Assembly (NCBI GenBank): GCA_004026145.2
Contig: CP034992.1
Location: 18,287,105-18,351,104, forward strand
Length of the DNA: 64,000 nt
Origin: Takifugu bimaculatus
Taxonomy: Eukaryota > Chordata > Actinopteri > Tetraodontiformes > Tetraodontidae
Direction: 5' to 3'
Within the stretch, counting starts at the first letter, position 1; every line of letters begins with the position of its first letter. The notes beneath the pieces were generated by a model. That model ran no database searches and had not been told where the DNA came from. It worked only from the letters and a program-made list of their open reading frames with translations. This document shows, one piece after another, positions 33,560 through 44,756 of the stretch. A program made the position numbers and the translations under genes.

Positions 33560-33569
33560 GGAAAGTCCC
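33560..33569 (-). promoter_or_regulatory. Perfect kappa-B decamer upstream of copy A
   Basis: GGGACTTTCC on the minus strand, about 106 bp before the MGC start, preceded by a GC-rich GGCGAGGCGGG stretch. The same site at the same distance is present in copies B and D. If functional it would make the gene NF-kB responsive. Confidence 0.5.
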
Positions 33570-34582
33570 GCCTCGCCCCCTCCCCAGCCCAGACTAGCAC
33601 AGGTGAGGGGCTCACGCCCCTGCCAGTCATCAGGGCGTGAGCAAGGCCCAGTTAGGCTACAGTTTGAGAGGGGCCGGCACATGCTACACAAGCCCCGCCC
33701 CCACCTGCTTCGCTGTGACTTGCATCAAACCAGCCTAACCCTCATGTGCACGAGCCCCGCGCACGAGTCTGCACTGACACGAAGAAGCGCCACCACATTA
33801 GCAGAATTGGATTCATATGGAAAACATTTAGACTTTGGTAGAGCTGCCAGCAGAGCTCAACTTGATCCCAACCATCAACTCCCAGTTACTGACCTTTGGA
33901 CCTTTAACGCGTGTGCACGTCAGTATGTAGATTGTCTCTCTTGGAGGGTGATGCTCGGTGGGAGGATCGAAGAATGAGGCGGCAGATCTGATGGTGGTTT
34001 CAGCTCAACCTTTAACGGTTAATGTCTGTAGGTGTAGCAGCAACACTTTAATATGAAGACTTTTTACTTTGAATCAAAGCTTACAACCCAAAATGGCCTT
34101 TTATCTGTGATGATCTCACAAAAAAAATCTCATGCGAAGTGATTAAAGCTGCTGTGCTTCGCATCAAAGCCACAAACGTAAATGTGTGAGTGGGTTAAAT
34201 CGCTGCATATATGACGTACTGTAAATCTTGTTCTGAAAATAATTAAACATTGTGATTTTACCTCACCGTGTCCCAAATTATTACCCAAATATTTTGCTAT
34301 GATTCTTCTATCATGGCGATGCAACCGTTAAGTATTAAATTGAATGTTAAACATCTTGACAGCTCATTACAGTCCAACATTGGAGCCCTTCTTTGATAGC
34401 AGCTTCACAATGTTCGTATCCAATAAACTGGTGTTTCTGGACAGTTTGATGAATTTCTTGGCAGGATGTCAGAATATCCTCCCAGTTTTCTGAGACCAGT
34501 CTCAATCATCTAGGTCAGAGTTATCCAAATAAGAGCTCTGTGTCCACTGGACGCGTCACGCGCACCACCGAGGCAATAGAGA

Positions 34583-34830
34583 CCACAACCACCAGACAGT
34601 TAAGATGGAGGAGGATGCAAAGCCCAGCATCGAGGTCCACAGAACACCCACACACAGATCAGCACCTCCCACTGGACTCTCACCACCCACTGGAACACAA
34701 GTTGGGTGGAATCAGAACCCTATAACAGGGCTAAAGAAGTAGCCAAAACAACCCAAGGCAGGAAGAAGGAACAGGATCATCTCAAAACATGTGGTTACCC
34801 AGACTGGGCCTTCAGAGACCTGCAAACAGC
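34583..34830 (+). mobile_element. Penelope-like element fragment
   Basis: Broken plus-strand frames read VHRTPTHRSAP-like sequence, then LDSHHPLEHKLGGIRTL, then CGYPDWAF. This matches the fragment at 25496-25725 and the known RT-to-GIY-YIG interval of Penelope-like elements. It is degenerate, with frameshifts. Confidence 0.55.
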
Positions 34831-35029
34831 CAGACCTTAGCTAACAAGAGGGTGCAAACACAACCACGTTTCTATTTTTAAAAAAGCATATAAGAAAAGA
34901 TACTGTCTGATAGCCCAAAACATATAAAATAATTTTTTTTTCAATATTTCAAATATGCAGTATTACTGCACGAAACAGAGGGTTTACAAACACCATGGTA
35001 GGTTTAGTGGTAAATATTGTGTTAGTATT
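34831..35029. other. No feature seen
   Basis: AT-rich, with an internal T-rich run at 34931-34940. No gene or repeat boundary recognised. Confidence 0.4.
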
Positions 35030-35516
35030 TTACACAAAAACCCACATCCAGCTATCTATTTTACAGGAATACCACTTCCTTTCCAGTCTTCGCACTTTCT
35101 GCGTGAGGGTCCTGATATGTGAATTATACCAGGGGGCACACCTCCTCTGATTTACTATTTTCTTTTTCAGGGGGGCAACAGAATCAAGCGTGATTCTCAG
35201 TGAGGTTGCTGCACCTTCCGCAACAGAGTCAACCTCAGCAGGGCTAAGATTATAATGATTGATCCCTGGGGAAACACACGGTGGTCCTGGGATCAGCACA
35301 GGGATCACTTCCTTAAACTTAGCTACAGCATTATCTGAAAGACATCTGCTATAGTAAGACTTTGTTCTGACGATAGAAGAATCCTTAATCATAAATGTAA
35401 AAGTGATCAAGGAATGGTCTGACAGGAGGGGGTTCTGAGGGAACACTGACACATGTTCGACCTCAACACCATAAGTCAGAACTAGATCTAAGGTGTGGTT
35501 GAAGCTATGAGTTGGA
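35030..35516 (-). mobile_element. CR1/L2 LINE fragment (endonuclease end to RT start)
   Basis: The minus strand encodes LDLVLTYGVEVEHVSVFPQN, SDHSLITFTF (endonuclease C terminus), SRCLSDNAVAKFKEVIP, LSPAEVDSVAEGAATSLR, and the APWYNSHIRTLTQKVRRLER block. This part is missing from the 28.0-30.1 kb copy and is from the same clade. It is truncated at both ends. Confidence 0.75.
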
Positions 35517-35549
35517 ATAATGTAAAATTAAAGGTCAAACGGCTTTTAA

Positions 35550-35966
35550 ACAAATCTGTTATGGCTGAACAAGACTGATGTGGCAGTGACACCAAAGTGT
35601 CCATCAACTCTCCAGCTAACACGTATTATTTCATTAGTATTATTCATCTTATTCATTACGGCACTCGGGAATGAAATCATCCTCATTGTAAACAAGAGCG
35701 GGCGACGAAAAAGAGCAATAAACCTTATGGATATTCTGCCCCTGCTGGGTGGAAGACGTTATGACAAAAAACAGAGAACAACAAAGTGCAGAATACACTT
35801 TAGTAGTGTTCAGTCATATTTACATCCATCAGTAACTCACCTTTACCTGGATATTCTGCACACATTCATGTATAAATGGTGTTTAAACACTTGTAATGGT
35901 TTTAAACACTCATCAAAGTCAGTGTTTTCAGATTCTGTGATTTCACACTGGACAGAATGTGAATGA
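35550..35966 (+). other. Transmembrane-like ORF fragment (GPCR TM1-like?), copy B
   Basis: A plus-strand open frame without an ATG reads NLLWLNKTDVAVTP, then ISLVLFILFITALGNEIILI (one hydrophobic span containing the GN pair typical of GPCR helix 1), then SGRRKRAINLMDILPLLGG. It resembles the start of a chemoattractant-type receptor, but no later helices follow. The same stretch is at 40220-40579, and a decayed version at 30885-31030. It could be an exon fossil carried by the duplication. Confidence 0.3.
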
Positions 35967-36241
35967 GGTACATCAACAAATCCTTTTTGCTCAAACAGAA
36001 GTTTCTACAGCCAAAACACTCCTGATTAACTCAAATAAAAGCCGAACAAACTCAGTACCAACACGAGATAAAAAAGATGCAAACAGACATATTGCTCAGT
36101 GCTTTTTAATAGAAGAAATCAGAATTATGAGCATCAATTATGCAGGTGTGTTAAAAGAAAAAAAGATCCCCTAAAGCAGCAATGGAAGAGGTGCAGATTC
36201 TGTTCAGCTTCTAATATAAAAAAATATCCATTGCGCTCCGT

Positions 36242-37873
36242 TCACAGCCTTGCATATCTCAGCTTAATTGGACGGCGAGTCCCAGCTGGTTGGTGCTCTT
36301 GTTCTGGGTAGGGGGGGCTAAGGTCTGGGGGTGGGGCACGCTTCCGTGGGGGCATCATCAAGACCTGTGCGTACGTCAGTTTGGAGCCCACCTGAAAAGT
36401 CAGAGCACAAGGATTTAGTTTCCACCATGAGCATCTTTGCAACAGGTCTGCTATAACCTGGGGTATTTGTCCTGTCAGGGGTCTTAAACCCGATAAATGT
36501 TGATGTGTCTGTGACCAATCGGGGCATTCACTTTATGAATGAGTAACATGAATGGACACAATTAAATCAAGCATCAAATTAAGCATCAAAAACAACTCAA
36601 CACCCAAAACTTACTTGCTGTCCTGGCGGATGAGCTGGTTGGTCGTCGGCCTTGGTCTTTGATCTCTGCTCCAGACCCCTGAAGAGGAACAGGTCTCAGG
36701 TGTTACCAAGTTCTCCACAAGTGAAATAAAGTGTGAGCGAGGGTGGGGGCCATAAACTTACCGATTTAACATTGGCCGACAATTCTGAGCCTTGGAGGGC
36801 TGGAGCTCCGACACTGGCCCCGGGGTGTCCACACGGCCCCCCCTCTGGGGGAACCCAGCCTGGGGTGTGCCCTGGGACCACACTGTTGCCTTTGTCTTTA
36901 CCCCACTGTTGCCCCCTTCAGCCATCACCCGCTGCTCAGGACAGACGGAGTCAATCTTGGATGGAGTGGAAGCATCTCCACCAGCACCAGGGGGCAAAGT
37001 TTGAGTGCCAGCATCCTGACACTCAGGTCTCGGGGGGGGCAGGTCTTCGGGTGCGTGATAGAAACAAATCGGGACAGAGGGACCATCGCCTTCATCTCGG
37101 CTCGGGATTTTCCAGACGCGTGAATTCGCTGGAAGCCACGGACATTTGAGCTCCACATTGTCCTGCCAGTCAAACTGGGATTTGATGGATCCACGGCGAG
37201 TTTCTTGACCGATATCTGGTGAGGATCCCGTGGTGAGACGCACATTGACCTCACTTGGTAGAGACAGTCCAGGAGGAGGTGTTGGCAATAAACCAGGCTC
37301 TGGCCCAGGAGGTGGTGTTGGTAATAAACCAGGCTCTGGCCCAGGAGGAGGTGTTGGTAATAAACCAGGCTCTGGCCCAGGAGGAGGTGTTGGTAATAAA
37401 CCAGGCTCTGGCCCAGGAGGAGGTGTTGGTAATAAACCAGGCTCTGGCCCAGGAGGAGGTGTTGGTAATAAACCAGGCTCTGGCCCAGGAGGAGGTTTTA
37501 ATAACCTGGTTTGCAGCACAGTGGATGGACCAGGCTCATCTGTGTCACACTGGTTCTGCTCCTGCTCAAGGTCATCAGCATCAATGGGACGGATGCTGCA
37601 GAAGCTGTTTGACACATCTGGAGTGTTTTCCTCTCCGCCTGTGCTCAGTCTGGGCAGCGCCACATGGGGATGTGATTCAAGGGTTTCCTCATCACATCTG
37701 CTTCTGCTGTCTCCTTTAAGCTCTGCATCCAAACATGCATGCTGGGTTCCTGCAGAGGTGTCCTGCCTGTGCTCCACCGTCACCTTGCTCCATCTAACGT
37801 AGGTCGGGAAGTCTGACAGACTGCTGTCACTGTCGCTCCACTCGTCAGAAGAAGTACTACAGGAACAGCCCAT
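36242..37873 (-). CDS. MGC-start Pro-rich protein with two ITIM-like motifs, copy B (441 aa)
   Basis: Exons 37873-36762, 36678-36615 and 36391-36242 have splice sites and phases identical to copy A. Relative to A the protein lacks the segment between TPDVS and DDLEQEQ and has one LPANS-IPSRDEGD module instead of two. Its 12-residue Pro repeat (LLPTPPPGPEPG) is expanded to six near-perfect units. Exon 3 is identical at protein level to copy A, keeping LTYAQV (Tyr399) and LRYARL (Tyr438). A 1-nt difference just upstream of the ATG destroys the hydrophobic N-terminal extension possible in copy A, which supports MGC as the real start. An ATTAAA signal at 36105-36110 could end the transcript. Confidence 0.75.
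37270..37497 (-). repeat. Coding 36-bp minisatellite in copy B
   Basis: Unit starts fall at 37270, 37306, 37342, 37378, 37414, 37450 and 37486, exactly 36 bp apart, encoding the 12-residue LLPTPPPGPEPG. Copy A has about three diverged units at 32806-32905, and copy D at least five of PPPPEPETGLLP type. Confidence 0.95.
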
Positions 37874-37979
37874 CTTCTGCAGCCTGAAGCAGAAACAACC
37901 AAAAAGCCACTGCCATGACCACACACACTCTAACAGTCATGAACAGATCCATTTGCTGCTCCCGCCTCAAGGAGAAAGA

Positions 37980-37989
37980 GGAAAGTCCC
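37980..37989 (-). promoter_or_regulatory. Perfect kappa-B decamer upstream of copy B
   Basis: GGGACTTTCC on the minus strand, about 106 bp before the MGC start, in the same context as copy A. Confidence 0.5.
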
Positions 37990-39179
37990 GCCTCGCCCCC
38001 TCCCCAGCCCAGACTAGCACAGGTGAGGGGCTCACGCCCCTGCCAGTCATCAGGGCGTGAGCAAGGCCCAGTTAGGCTACAGTTTGAGAGGGGCCGGCAC
38101 ATGCTACACAAGCCCCGCCCCCACCCGCTTCACTGTGACTTGCATCAAACCAGCCTAACCCTCATGTGCACGAGCCCCGCGCACGAGTCTGCACTGACAC
38201 GAAGAAGCGCCACCACATTAGCAGAATTGGATTCATATGGAAAACATTTAGACTTTGGTAGAGCTGCCAGCAGAGCTCAACTTGATCCCAACCATCAACT
38301 CCCAGTTACTGACCTTTGGACCTTTAACACGTGTGCACGTCAGTATGGAGATTGTCTCTCTTGGAGGGTGATGCTCGGTGAAGGATCGAAGAATGAGGCG
38401 GCAGATCTGATGGTGGTTTCAGCTCAACCTTTAACGGGTAATGTCTGTAGGTGCAGCAGCAACACTTTAATATGAAGACTTTTTTACTTTGAATCAAAGC
38501 TTACAACCCAAAATGGCCTTTTATCTGTGATGACCTCACAAAATAATCTCATGCGAAGTGTTTAAAGCTGCTGTGCATCAAAGCCACAAACGTAAATGTG
38601 TGAGTGGGTTAAATCGCTGCATATATGACGTACTGTAACATTTGTTCTGGAAATAATTTAATAATGCAATTTTACCTCACCGTGTCCCAAATTATTACCC
38701 AAATATTTTGCTATGATTCTTCCACGATGGTGATGCAACCGTTAAGCATTAAACTGAATGTTAAACATCTTGACAGCTCATTCCAGTCCAACATTGGAGC
38801 CCTTCTTTGAGAGCAGCTTCACAATGTTCGTATCCAATAAACTGGTGTTTCTGGACAGTTTGATGAATTTCTTGGCATGGTGTCAGAATATCCTCCCAGT
38901 TTTGAGACCAGTCTCAATCATCCAGGTCAGAGTTATCCTAATAAGAGCTCTGCGTCCACTGGACACGTCACGTGCACCACCGAGACAATAGAGACCTCAT
39001 AACGATCCCTTTTGCTTTGTTTTATGTGTCGAGGGCTACATTTCCACTGTTTGTCATGTCAGTGGAAATTCACTGTTGAATGAGAGTCAGTTGGTGGAAA
39101 TGATGTGTATAAAGTTTAAATACACTAAAAATTGATTGGTAATAACATTTTGTAAAAAAAAATCATTTTTATATATTTT

Positions 39180-39370
39180 AGATTTTTTTTGAGGACCTAT
39201 ATTGTGGTTGCAAGAACATTGGCTATTTTGTTGACATTAATGTTGGCCTCTGTGGATTGTGCGTCCACTAAAACTGTCCGTGTTTCTGAGGAGGAACCAG
39301 GAGCAGCTGGGTGGAAGCTATGAAGCTTTAGGTCCACATAGACCACCTGGCAGGACCATCGTTCCTGTCT
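39180..39370 (+). repeat. Dispersed repeat shared with 58.8-59.0 kb
   Basis: Blocks such as GACxTATATTxTxGTTGCA, GATTGTGCxTCCACTAAAA, and a GAGG-ACCAGGAG block occur in the same order and orientation at 58825-58990. Class unknown. Confidence 0.55.
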
Positions 39371-39529
39371 AGGAACCTTGTTGAACTGCTGGTTATCCTC
39401 AAACAGTGGAGAAAGGGATTGTTTGCATTTCCTGTCTCACTGAAGGGATCAATCAGGACCCCAATGCTCAAGCTAAGAGATGGTGGTTGCTGCTGCTGCA
39501 GCGCAACATCAGGCACCTCGGTGCTCAAC

Positions 39530-39712
39530 ACTCCACACACCTCCACGCACACCTCCACACGGCTCAACACACCTCCACACGCACCTCGGTTCCACCCACT
39601 TCCACACACCTCCCTCGGCTCCAGACACCTCCCATGGCTCCACCCACCTTGGCTCCACCCACCTTGGCTCCACCCACCTCGGCTCCACACACCCCCACCC
39701 ACCTTGCTGGCC
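39530..39712. repeat. CACC-rich minisatellite
   Basis: Irregular CACCTCCACAC-type repeats grade into three perfect 15-bp units (CCACCTTGGCTCCAC type) at 39640-39690. Trp/Gly- or His/Pro-rich ORFs over this stretch are translations of the repeat. Confidence 0.85.
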
Positions 39713-39719
39713 ACCATTA

Positions 39720-40202
39720 GACTTTAAGGACAAATCAATACAACAGGTAAATTACACACCCACAAAATGAAGTTTTCCAAGTCTCAATATAATAAAGAGA
39801 CATTTCCAGTAACCCCATAATAAGATGATTTAGGTTTTTCATTATTTAAATCATTGTGATTTTAATATATTTTTTCTATCATCTATCTGGATTAATTTGG
39901 ATAATCCTTGAAGATAGTTTAATCATGGATGGACTTTGTTATATATTTTACATCTGATAATTTGCACCTTCCCATTAAAGTTGATCTTTATCACTGGATA
40001 AACACCTTTTTGAAAGTTCTCCATTGAACAGAAAAGAATAAACCGTGTGTTAATAGAAGGTGGCAGCAGATGTATTTAAAATGTTTATAGAAGTTATTTA
40101 ATACGTGAACTTCAGTTCCAGAGGCTTGTGGAGCACCTACAGCCTAAAGGTTGATCTGTTTGGCATCGCTGTTCCCATGGATGCTGAGATGATTTGGGCA
40201 GA
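39720..40202. other. No feature seen
   Basis: AT-rich spacer between the minisatellite and duplication copy C. Confidence 0.4.
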
Positions 40203-40550
40203 ATAATGTAAAATTAAAGGTCTTTTAAACAGATCTGTTATGGCTGAACAAGACTGATGTGGCAGTGACACCAACGTGTGCATCAGCTCTCCAGCTAACA
40301 CGCATTATTTCATTAGTATTATTCATCTTATTCATTACGGCACTCGGGAATGAAATCATCCTCATTGTAAACAAGAGCGGGCGACGAAAAAGAGCAATAA
40401 ACCTTATGGATATTCTGCCCCTGCTGGGTGGAGGACGTTATGACAAAAACCATAGAAAAACAAAGTGCAGAATACACTTTAGTAGTGTTCAGTCATATTT
40501 ACATCCATCAGTAACTCACCTGTACCTGGACATTCTGCACACATTCACTG
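40203..40550. repeat. Segmental duplication copy C (short)
   Basis: Near-identical to 35517-35870 (left edge of copy B), including the transmembrane-like ORF, here open to 40579 with in-frame codons at both ends. It diverges abruptly after ATTCTGCACACATTCA, before any MGC-gene exon. Confidence 0.85.
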
Positions 40551-40559
40551 TAAAAAAAG

Positions 40560-41560
40560 AAAAAGTTGAGAAAACGTAAAATTTCAAGGCAACATGATGC
40601 AAGAGATTTTTGGGTTTTCTCAACTTTTGCCTACTGTTGTTGACTTAACTAAGGTTTACAAGTTCTGACAAGAGTTCTGCCAACTTGGATCTTCTTGTTC
40701 ACCTAATTAGGATAATCCTGGAAGGCTAACAAAGAAATTCTGGTTTCAATGCCATGTATTTCTGCCTTCACCAAATGCACTCTTACTCCAGTTGAAAATT
40801 TACCTGTATAAATGTATGTATGCCATCATTATATTTGAAAAATGCTCAATAAATAGATATTGACTAAAACAAAGCACAACTGAATGTTATCTGAAATCTT
40901 ATTTTGTTGAACAGTGCCTCAAGTCCATTTCAAAATGTCATGGGTAGTTGTGTCAATTTCTGTAAAATAGTATTGCCGGTTTCTTCAGAGACATTAAAAT
41001 TGAAGTCCAGAACCAAAAAAGAAAAACAAAGTATGTGAAAAAAGTGTCCAGCAACATATAGCCATTCATGCACACACCCTGATTGTCTTGTAAAAGCTGA
41101 ACTTAACCACTTGCACATGAAATAGAATAGTGCCACCAATGATCGGCTGTGTACCCAGACACCTGAGGTTTACATGGGCATAACTATGATGAACTCGTTA
41201 AAAGTTCTTAGAAATGTTACCATCAATGACCAGGGAACTAACAGGTCAAACACCAGTGCTGCGCTTCATGTGAAGTGGACAACACTTCACTTTAAAATAC
41301 TTCATGACACAGATATTTAATTAATGACACAGTCTCACCAGATATTTAATTAATGACACAGTAGCTTTCACCCACCAACGATGCCCAGCTGCTTCTCAGC
41401 AGAAAAAAGGGAGTGAGAGTTCTAGACAACTTCAATCCTCACCATAAAATGATCTGGACCGCACTGAGGAGGTGCATATTTCCATTCTGGATGAACTCAT
41501 CCTTTAAAACATCTCCTGGGAATTAGGAATTAGTTTTACTTGCATTACTTTGTCTGTACC
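40560..41560. other. No supported gene
   Basis: AT-rich. It may contain 3' parts of the broken SAMD3-like gene to the right, but none could be read. Confidence 0.35.
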
Positions 41561-41656
41561 TACCAAGCACTTCAGGAGAACCTTTGTTGCATCTTCTCGG
41601 AGGAAAATGAGCAGGCGGATGTCTAAAGAGTATTCAGTGGAAAACAAGCATTTCAA

Positions 41657-41657
<1 letters not shown>

Positions 41658-41719
<62 letters not shown>

Positions 41720-41738
41720 ATATATATATATATATATA
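41658..41738. repeat. Compound microsatellite (TG)n(TATG)n(TA)n
   Basis: About 21 TG units, then TATG units, then a TA run, all uninterrupted. Confidence 0.95.
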
Positions 41739-43012
41739 ATGTACTTAAACACAATGCAAAATCAGGACTCTTTATAGTAATGAAGATAAAGGACAGGTCA
41801 GACCCAGCAACATGTAAAACTTAAAAAAATACAACACTACTGCAACCATGTTAACAATTTTACTTCACTTTTACAAATTAAAATTCTGTTAAATCAAATG
41901 CCAACATAAACACAAATAAAAACATAAAGCAATGACTGCTGCCATTCCTTTTTACTGACACACGTCCACTAATGTGTTTTGGCTGAAGCCAACATCTTTT
42001 TCTGTTTCTCTTATGAGAGAAGTATATTCATACTCTTCTAAAAATGTCAGGCAGGAGCACTTCACTCACCTGTTCATTATCCAGGAGGTCTCCCATCTTC
42101 TCACCAAGAGCTCCCTTCTTAGACCGCTACAGTTTCAGCAGGCCAGGCACTAATTTGTCAGGGGATGCATTGAAAGTCCCCAGGAGGTCTTTGCTCGTGA
42201 TCCGATGGAATTCTTCAGATATCTAAACAAGACAATCAACAAGATATTGCCATTTATTCAGCACAGAACATTCCTGGGTAGCTGTCTTGTGCAGTCTGCC
42301 CCATGTTCAACGCCTGACCATGTGATCAACAGCAAAACCTACTTCAAAAAGCTCTTGTGAATACGTCTTTTGCACAGGAATGGAAATACCCTCCACAAAA
42401 AACGGTATCAATATGCAAAAGCATATTATCATGTTCCAGTGTTGCACCCAAATCTGTGACCAATCAGATTCTGTGACCTGCCGTAGTATCTTTCCCTAAC
42501 CACCTCAGTCTACAGAAGCCCTATTTCCACCAGGAAAAGAAAAAAAAAATCCATGCCAAGTCAAAATTATGAGATAAAGTCCAAATTTGGTCGTTTTTCT
42601 CCAGGTGAAACTATAAATTTTTGTCTCATAATGTCTTTTTATTTCACAATTTCGATTTAGCATGGGGATTCTTTTATTCTTGTACAGGCAGAAATGGGCT
42701 CTTATAGGAGAGAAATGTTTAGGGTAAGAATATTAGGAAAGGTCAAAGAATCTATGGCATTTGTAAACATGGACCTTGAGGACTGACAATTCAATAAAAA
42801 CGTGACCATTTTGACACCCATTACAGTTGCAGTAAGTGATGCACTCCTTGGGAGGACAGAACATAACAAAAACACTGGCATTGCACATTTTTGGAGTGGG
42901 TGTGGGGGGTGCAGTGTGTTGGAGGGGCCTTGAGTGGAGTGGTAGCGCAAGGTAGAATAAAGTTTGCCAATACAGCAAATACTGCACTTCTTCAATTATA
43001 GTCAATCTAGTA

Positions 43013-43510
43013 CAGGCATGGGCAAACTACGGCCCGGGGGCCACACGCGGCCCGTTAAACGTTTTAATCCAGCCCGCCAAACTTGAAAAATTAAATGAAT
43101 AAACCTTGTTATATTGTGTTATGTTATATTTTCACTGCAATTCTGGTGTTTTCCCACTAGAAAAAAGACAGTCAGGAGGAGAGTGATGGTGATATCCTGA
43201 AGGATAACAGAACTTTCAGTGCTTTAAAATAGAAATGGTTATTAATTTTTTTTAAAAAGGCACATTTTATTCATTTGATTTTAAGTGTTTTAAGACTCAT
43301 TCCAAAGTCAGATATTTTGTTGTAATGCTTCTCTTCATTTTCATTTGAAATTAAAGCACATGTTTTCTCCATATCCCAAGATGTGTATTTTTTCTCCAAT
43401 GAGGTGAGGTTACCAAAGCACTCCATCCATCCATCTGCTCCTGGTCCGGCCCCTTTGTCAAATGTTAGAACCCATTGTGGCCCACGAATCAAAATGTTTG
43501 CCCACCCCTG
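43013..43510. mobile_element. Non-autonomous hAT element (MITE-like)
   Basis: 498 bp bounded by CAGGCATGGGCAAAC and the inverted CAGGGGTGGGCAAAC, with a perfect 8-bp target duplication ATCTAGTA at 43005-43012 and 43511-43518. The left end has the ACGGCCCGGGGGCC segment and the right end GTGGCCCAC, typical of a widespread vertebrate hAT family. A short minus-strand ORF remnant inside (YNKISDFGMSLK) may come from the parental transposase. Confidence 0.9.
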
Positions 43511-44160
43511 ATCTAGTATAATAACTTGTGCCTAGGACAGCCTCACCTTCTCAGAGGAAAACAGTGCAGGCCATCTCTCCTGGACCTCAGATACCATAGG
43601 TTGACACTCCACCACCTCTCTCCGCCTGAGGGAAAAGGTCAGCGCCATCTTCTGCTGGATGACTGTCACGTTCTTTTGTTTCTTCTTCATTTCATCGACC
43701 AGAGCAATAACTATGAAAAAATTAATACTATCTGTAATGTGACATCAACAACACACAATTATTCCTCAAATATTCTGTCTCCTTCCCCATTATGTAAAAA
43801 GCTCTGAAAATGTAGCAATCTTATAACAGAGCATGAAGCACAACTTTAATTTGTATGTAACAGCTAACTTACAGTAATTAAGGACATTAGACAGTGTCAC
43901 ACCAGCTGTCAAACTGTCAAGTTAGCTTTATACATTACTGTAAAGCAGTGCTTCTCAATTATTTTCTGTTACGCCCCCCCAGGAAGAAGAAAACGTTTTG
44001 CGCCCCCCCCCGCCGTGACTATAATTAGTATCATTTGTCTATTTAATTGTTATAAGTACACCTCTGCATAACATTGGCCTAGAGAGCAATTGTTTTCAAG
44101 GAAGTGGTTATTGCCATTTTCAGAAAGAATGATTTCCAGGGGTAAATTATTTTTCCTTAC

Positions 44161-44321
44161 TTCTCTTTGGCCACTTTTGAATTCCTTGATGAACTCGATC
44201 GCCACAGTCTCTTTTGTATTTATGTTTTGGCACCTGGCTACTTCCCCAAATGCTCCTTCACCTATAATCTCCTGCACAACAAACCCAGACTTCCTGCTGT
44301 GTAGAACATCACCAGCACTTA
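44161..44321 (-). pseudogene. HIPK-like protein kinase exon, isolated
   Basis: An exon with a cttttacag-type acceptor and AGAA|gtaagg donor encodes VLHSRKSGFVVQEIIGEG, then AFGEVARCQNINTKETVA. This is the kinase N-lobe with a Gly-rich loop GEGAFGEV, in the style of the HIPK family. The next residues read IEFIKEF where VAIK is expected: the ATP-anchoring lysine codon is GAG (Glu). No further kinase exons are visible downstream. Most likely an orphan exon of a broken fish HIPK-like gene; a catalytically dead paralogue with distant exons is less likely. Confidence 0.6.
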
Positions 44322-44756
44322 CTGTAAAGAGACAATCACCATGGAGGGAAGCCATTTAGTCAACATGAAAACCTCAAACACACAACTGAAGCATTATCCG
44401 TGTCTTTGTAGTAACGGCAAGATGGAGCCGTCCAATCCTGGGATCTATATACTGATAGCTTATTTACAAATTGCATACAAGTGCTGGAATTGGGACCTGA
44501 TCTACGATGCCAATCAAACCTACAAACCTGGCACCTGGTTGCAGCAATCGACAGCAGGTGTGTCAGGATCGGAATTTTTGATACATACGTCTCTGGCCCA
44601 AATTTCTCGGGGGTGCAGAGGAAAGTGCTCCACAACAGAGAAGTAGGGGATCCCTGAAATTACAAAAGGTCAAAGAGCAGAAAGATGCAATAGAATTGTG
44701 TGTATGAAGACAAAAGACAAGAAGTGCTTTAAAACAGCAATGTAAAATCTTCTCAC

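Larger units (their letters stand above)
30880..34583. repeat. Segmental duplication copy A
   Basis: Matches 35650-38996 (copy B) in direct orientation almost base for base, outside a few insertions and deletions. It contains one complete MGC-family gene on the minus strand and its 5' and 3' flanks. The left edge is cut by an L2 fragment and the right edge runs into a Penelope-like fragment. Confidence 0.9.
35517..38996. repeat. Segmental duplication copy B
   Basis: Direct tandem partner of copy A. Its left boundary (GGAATAATGTAAAATTAAAG) is the same as that of the short copy C at 40203, and the right boundary falls at CAATAGAGACC, shared with 34583 in copy A. It contains a complete MGC-family gene. 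Confidence 0.9.
41564..43710 (-). pseudogene. SAMD3-like fish gene, broken (three exons recognisable)
   Basis: Exon a (43710-43547) reads IALVDEMKKKQKNVTVIQQK, MALTFSLRRREVVE, then VQERWPALFSSEK, with a ttttcatag acceptor and a gtgagg donor. Exon b (42222-42070) reads ISEEFHRITSKDLLGTF, then ASPDKLVPGLLKL, a stop, RSKKGALGEKMGDLL, with a good acceptor and donor. Exon c (about 41622-41564) reads DIRLLIFLREDATKVLLKCL, then gtaggt. Order and content match an uncharacterised teleost SAMD3-like family that I recall; its function is unknown to me. The in-frame TAG in exon b (probably a former Tyr codon) and a phase conflict between b and c indicate a pseudogene. A hAT MITE sits in the intron between a and b. 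Confidence 0.6.

Noticed and set aside
37230..37802. 190-codon plus ORF with Gly-Pro-rich repeats resembling collagen
   Set aside because: Antisense of the coding minisatellite in MGC gene copy B; the minus frame has the conserved start, splice sites and terminal exon.
39328..39770. Overlapping ORFs on both strands rich in Trp/Gly or His/Pro
   Set aside because: Open only because the CACC minisatellite lacks stop codons in several frames.
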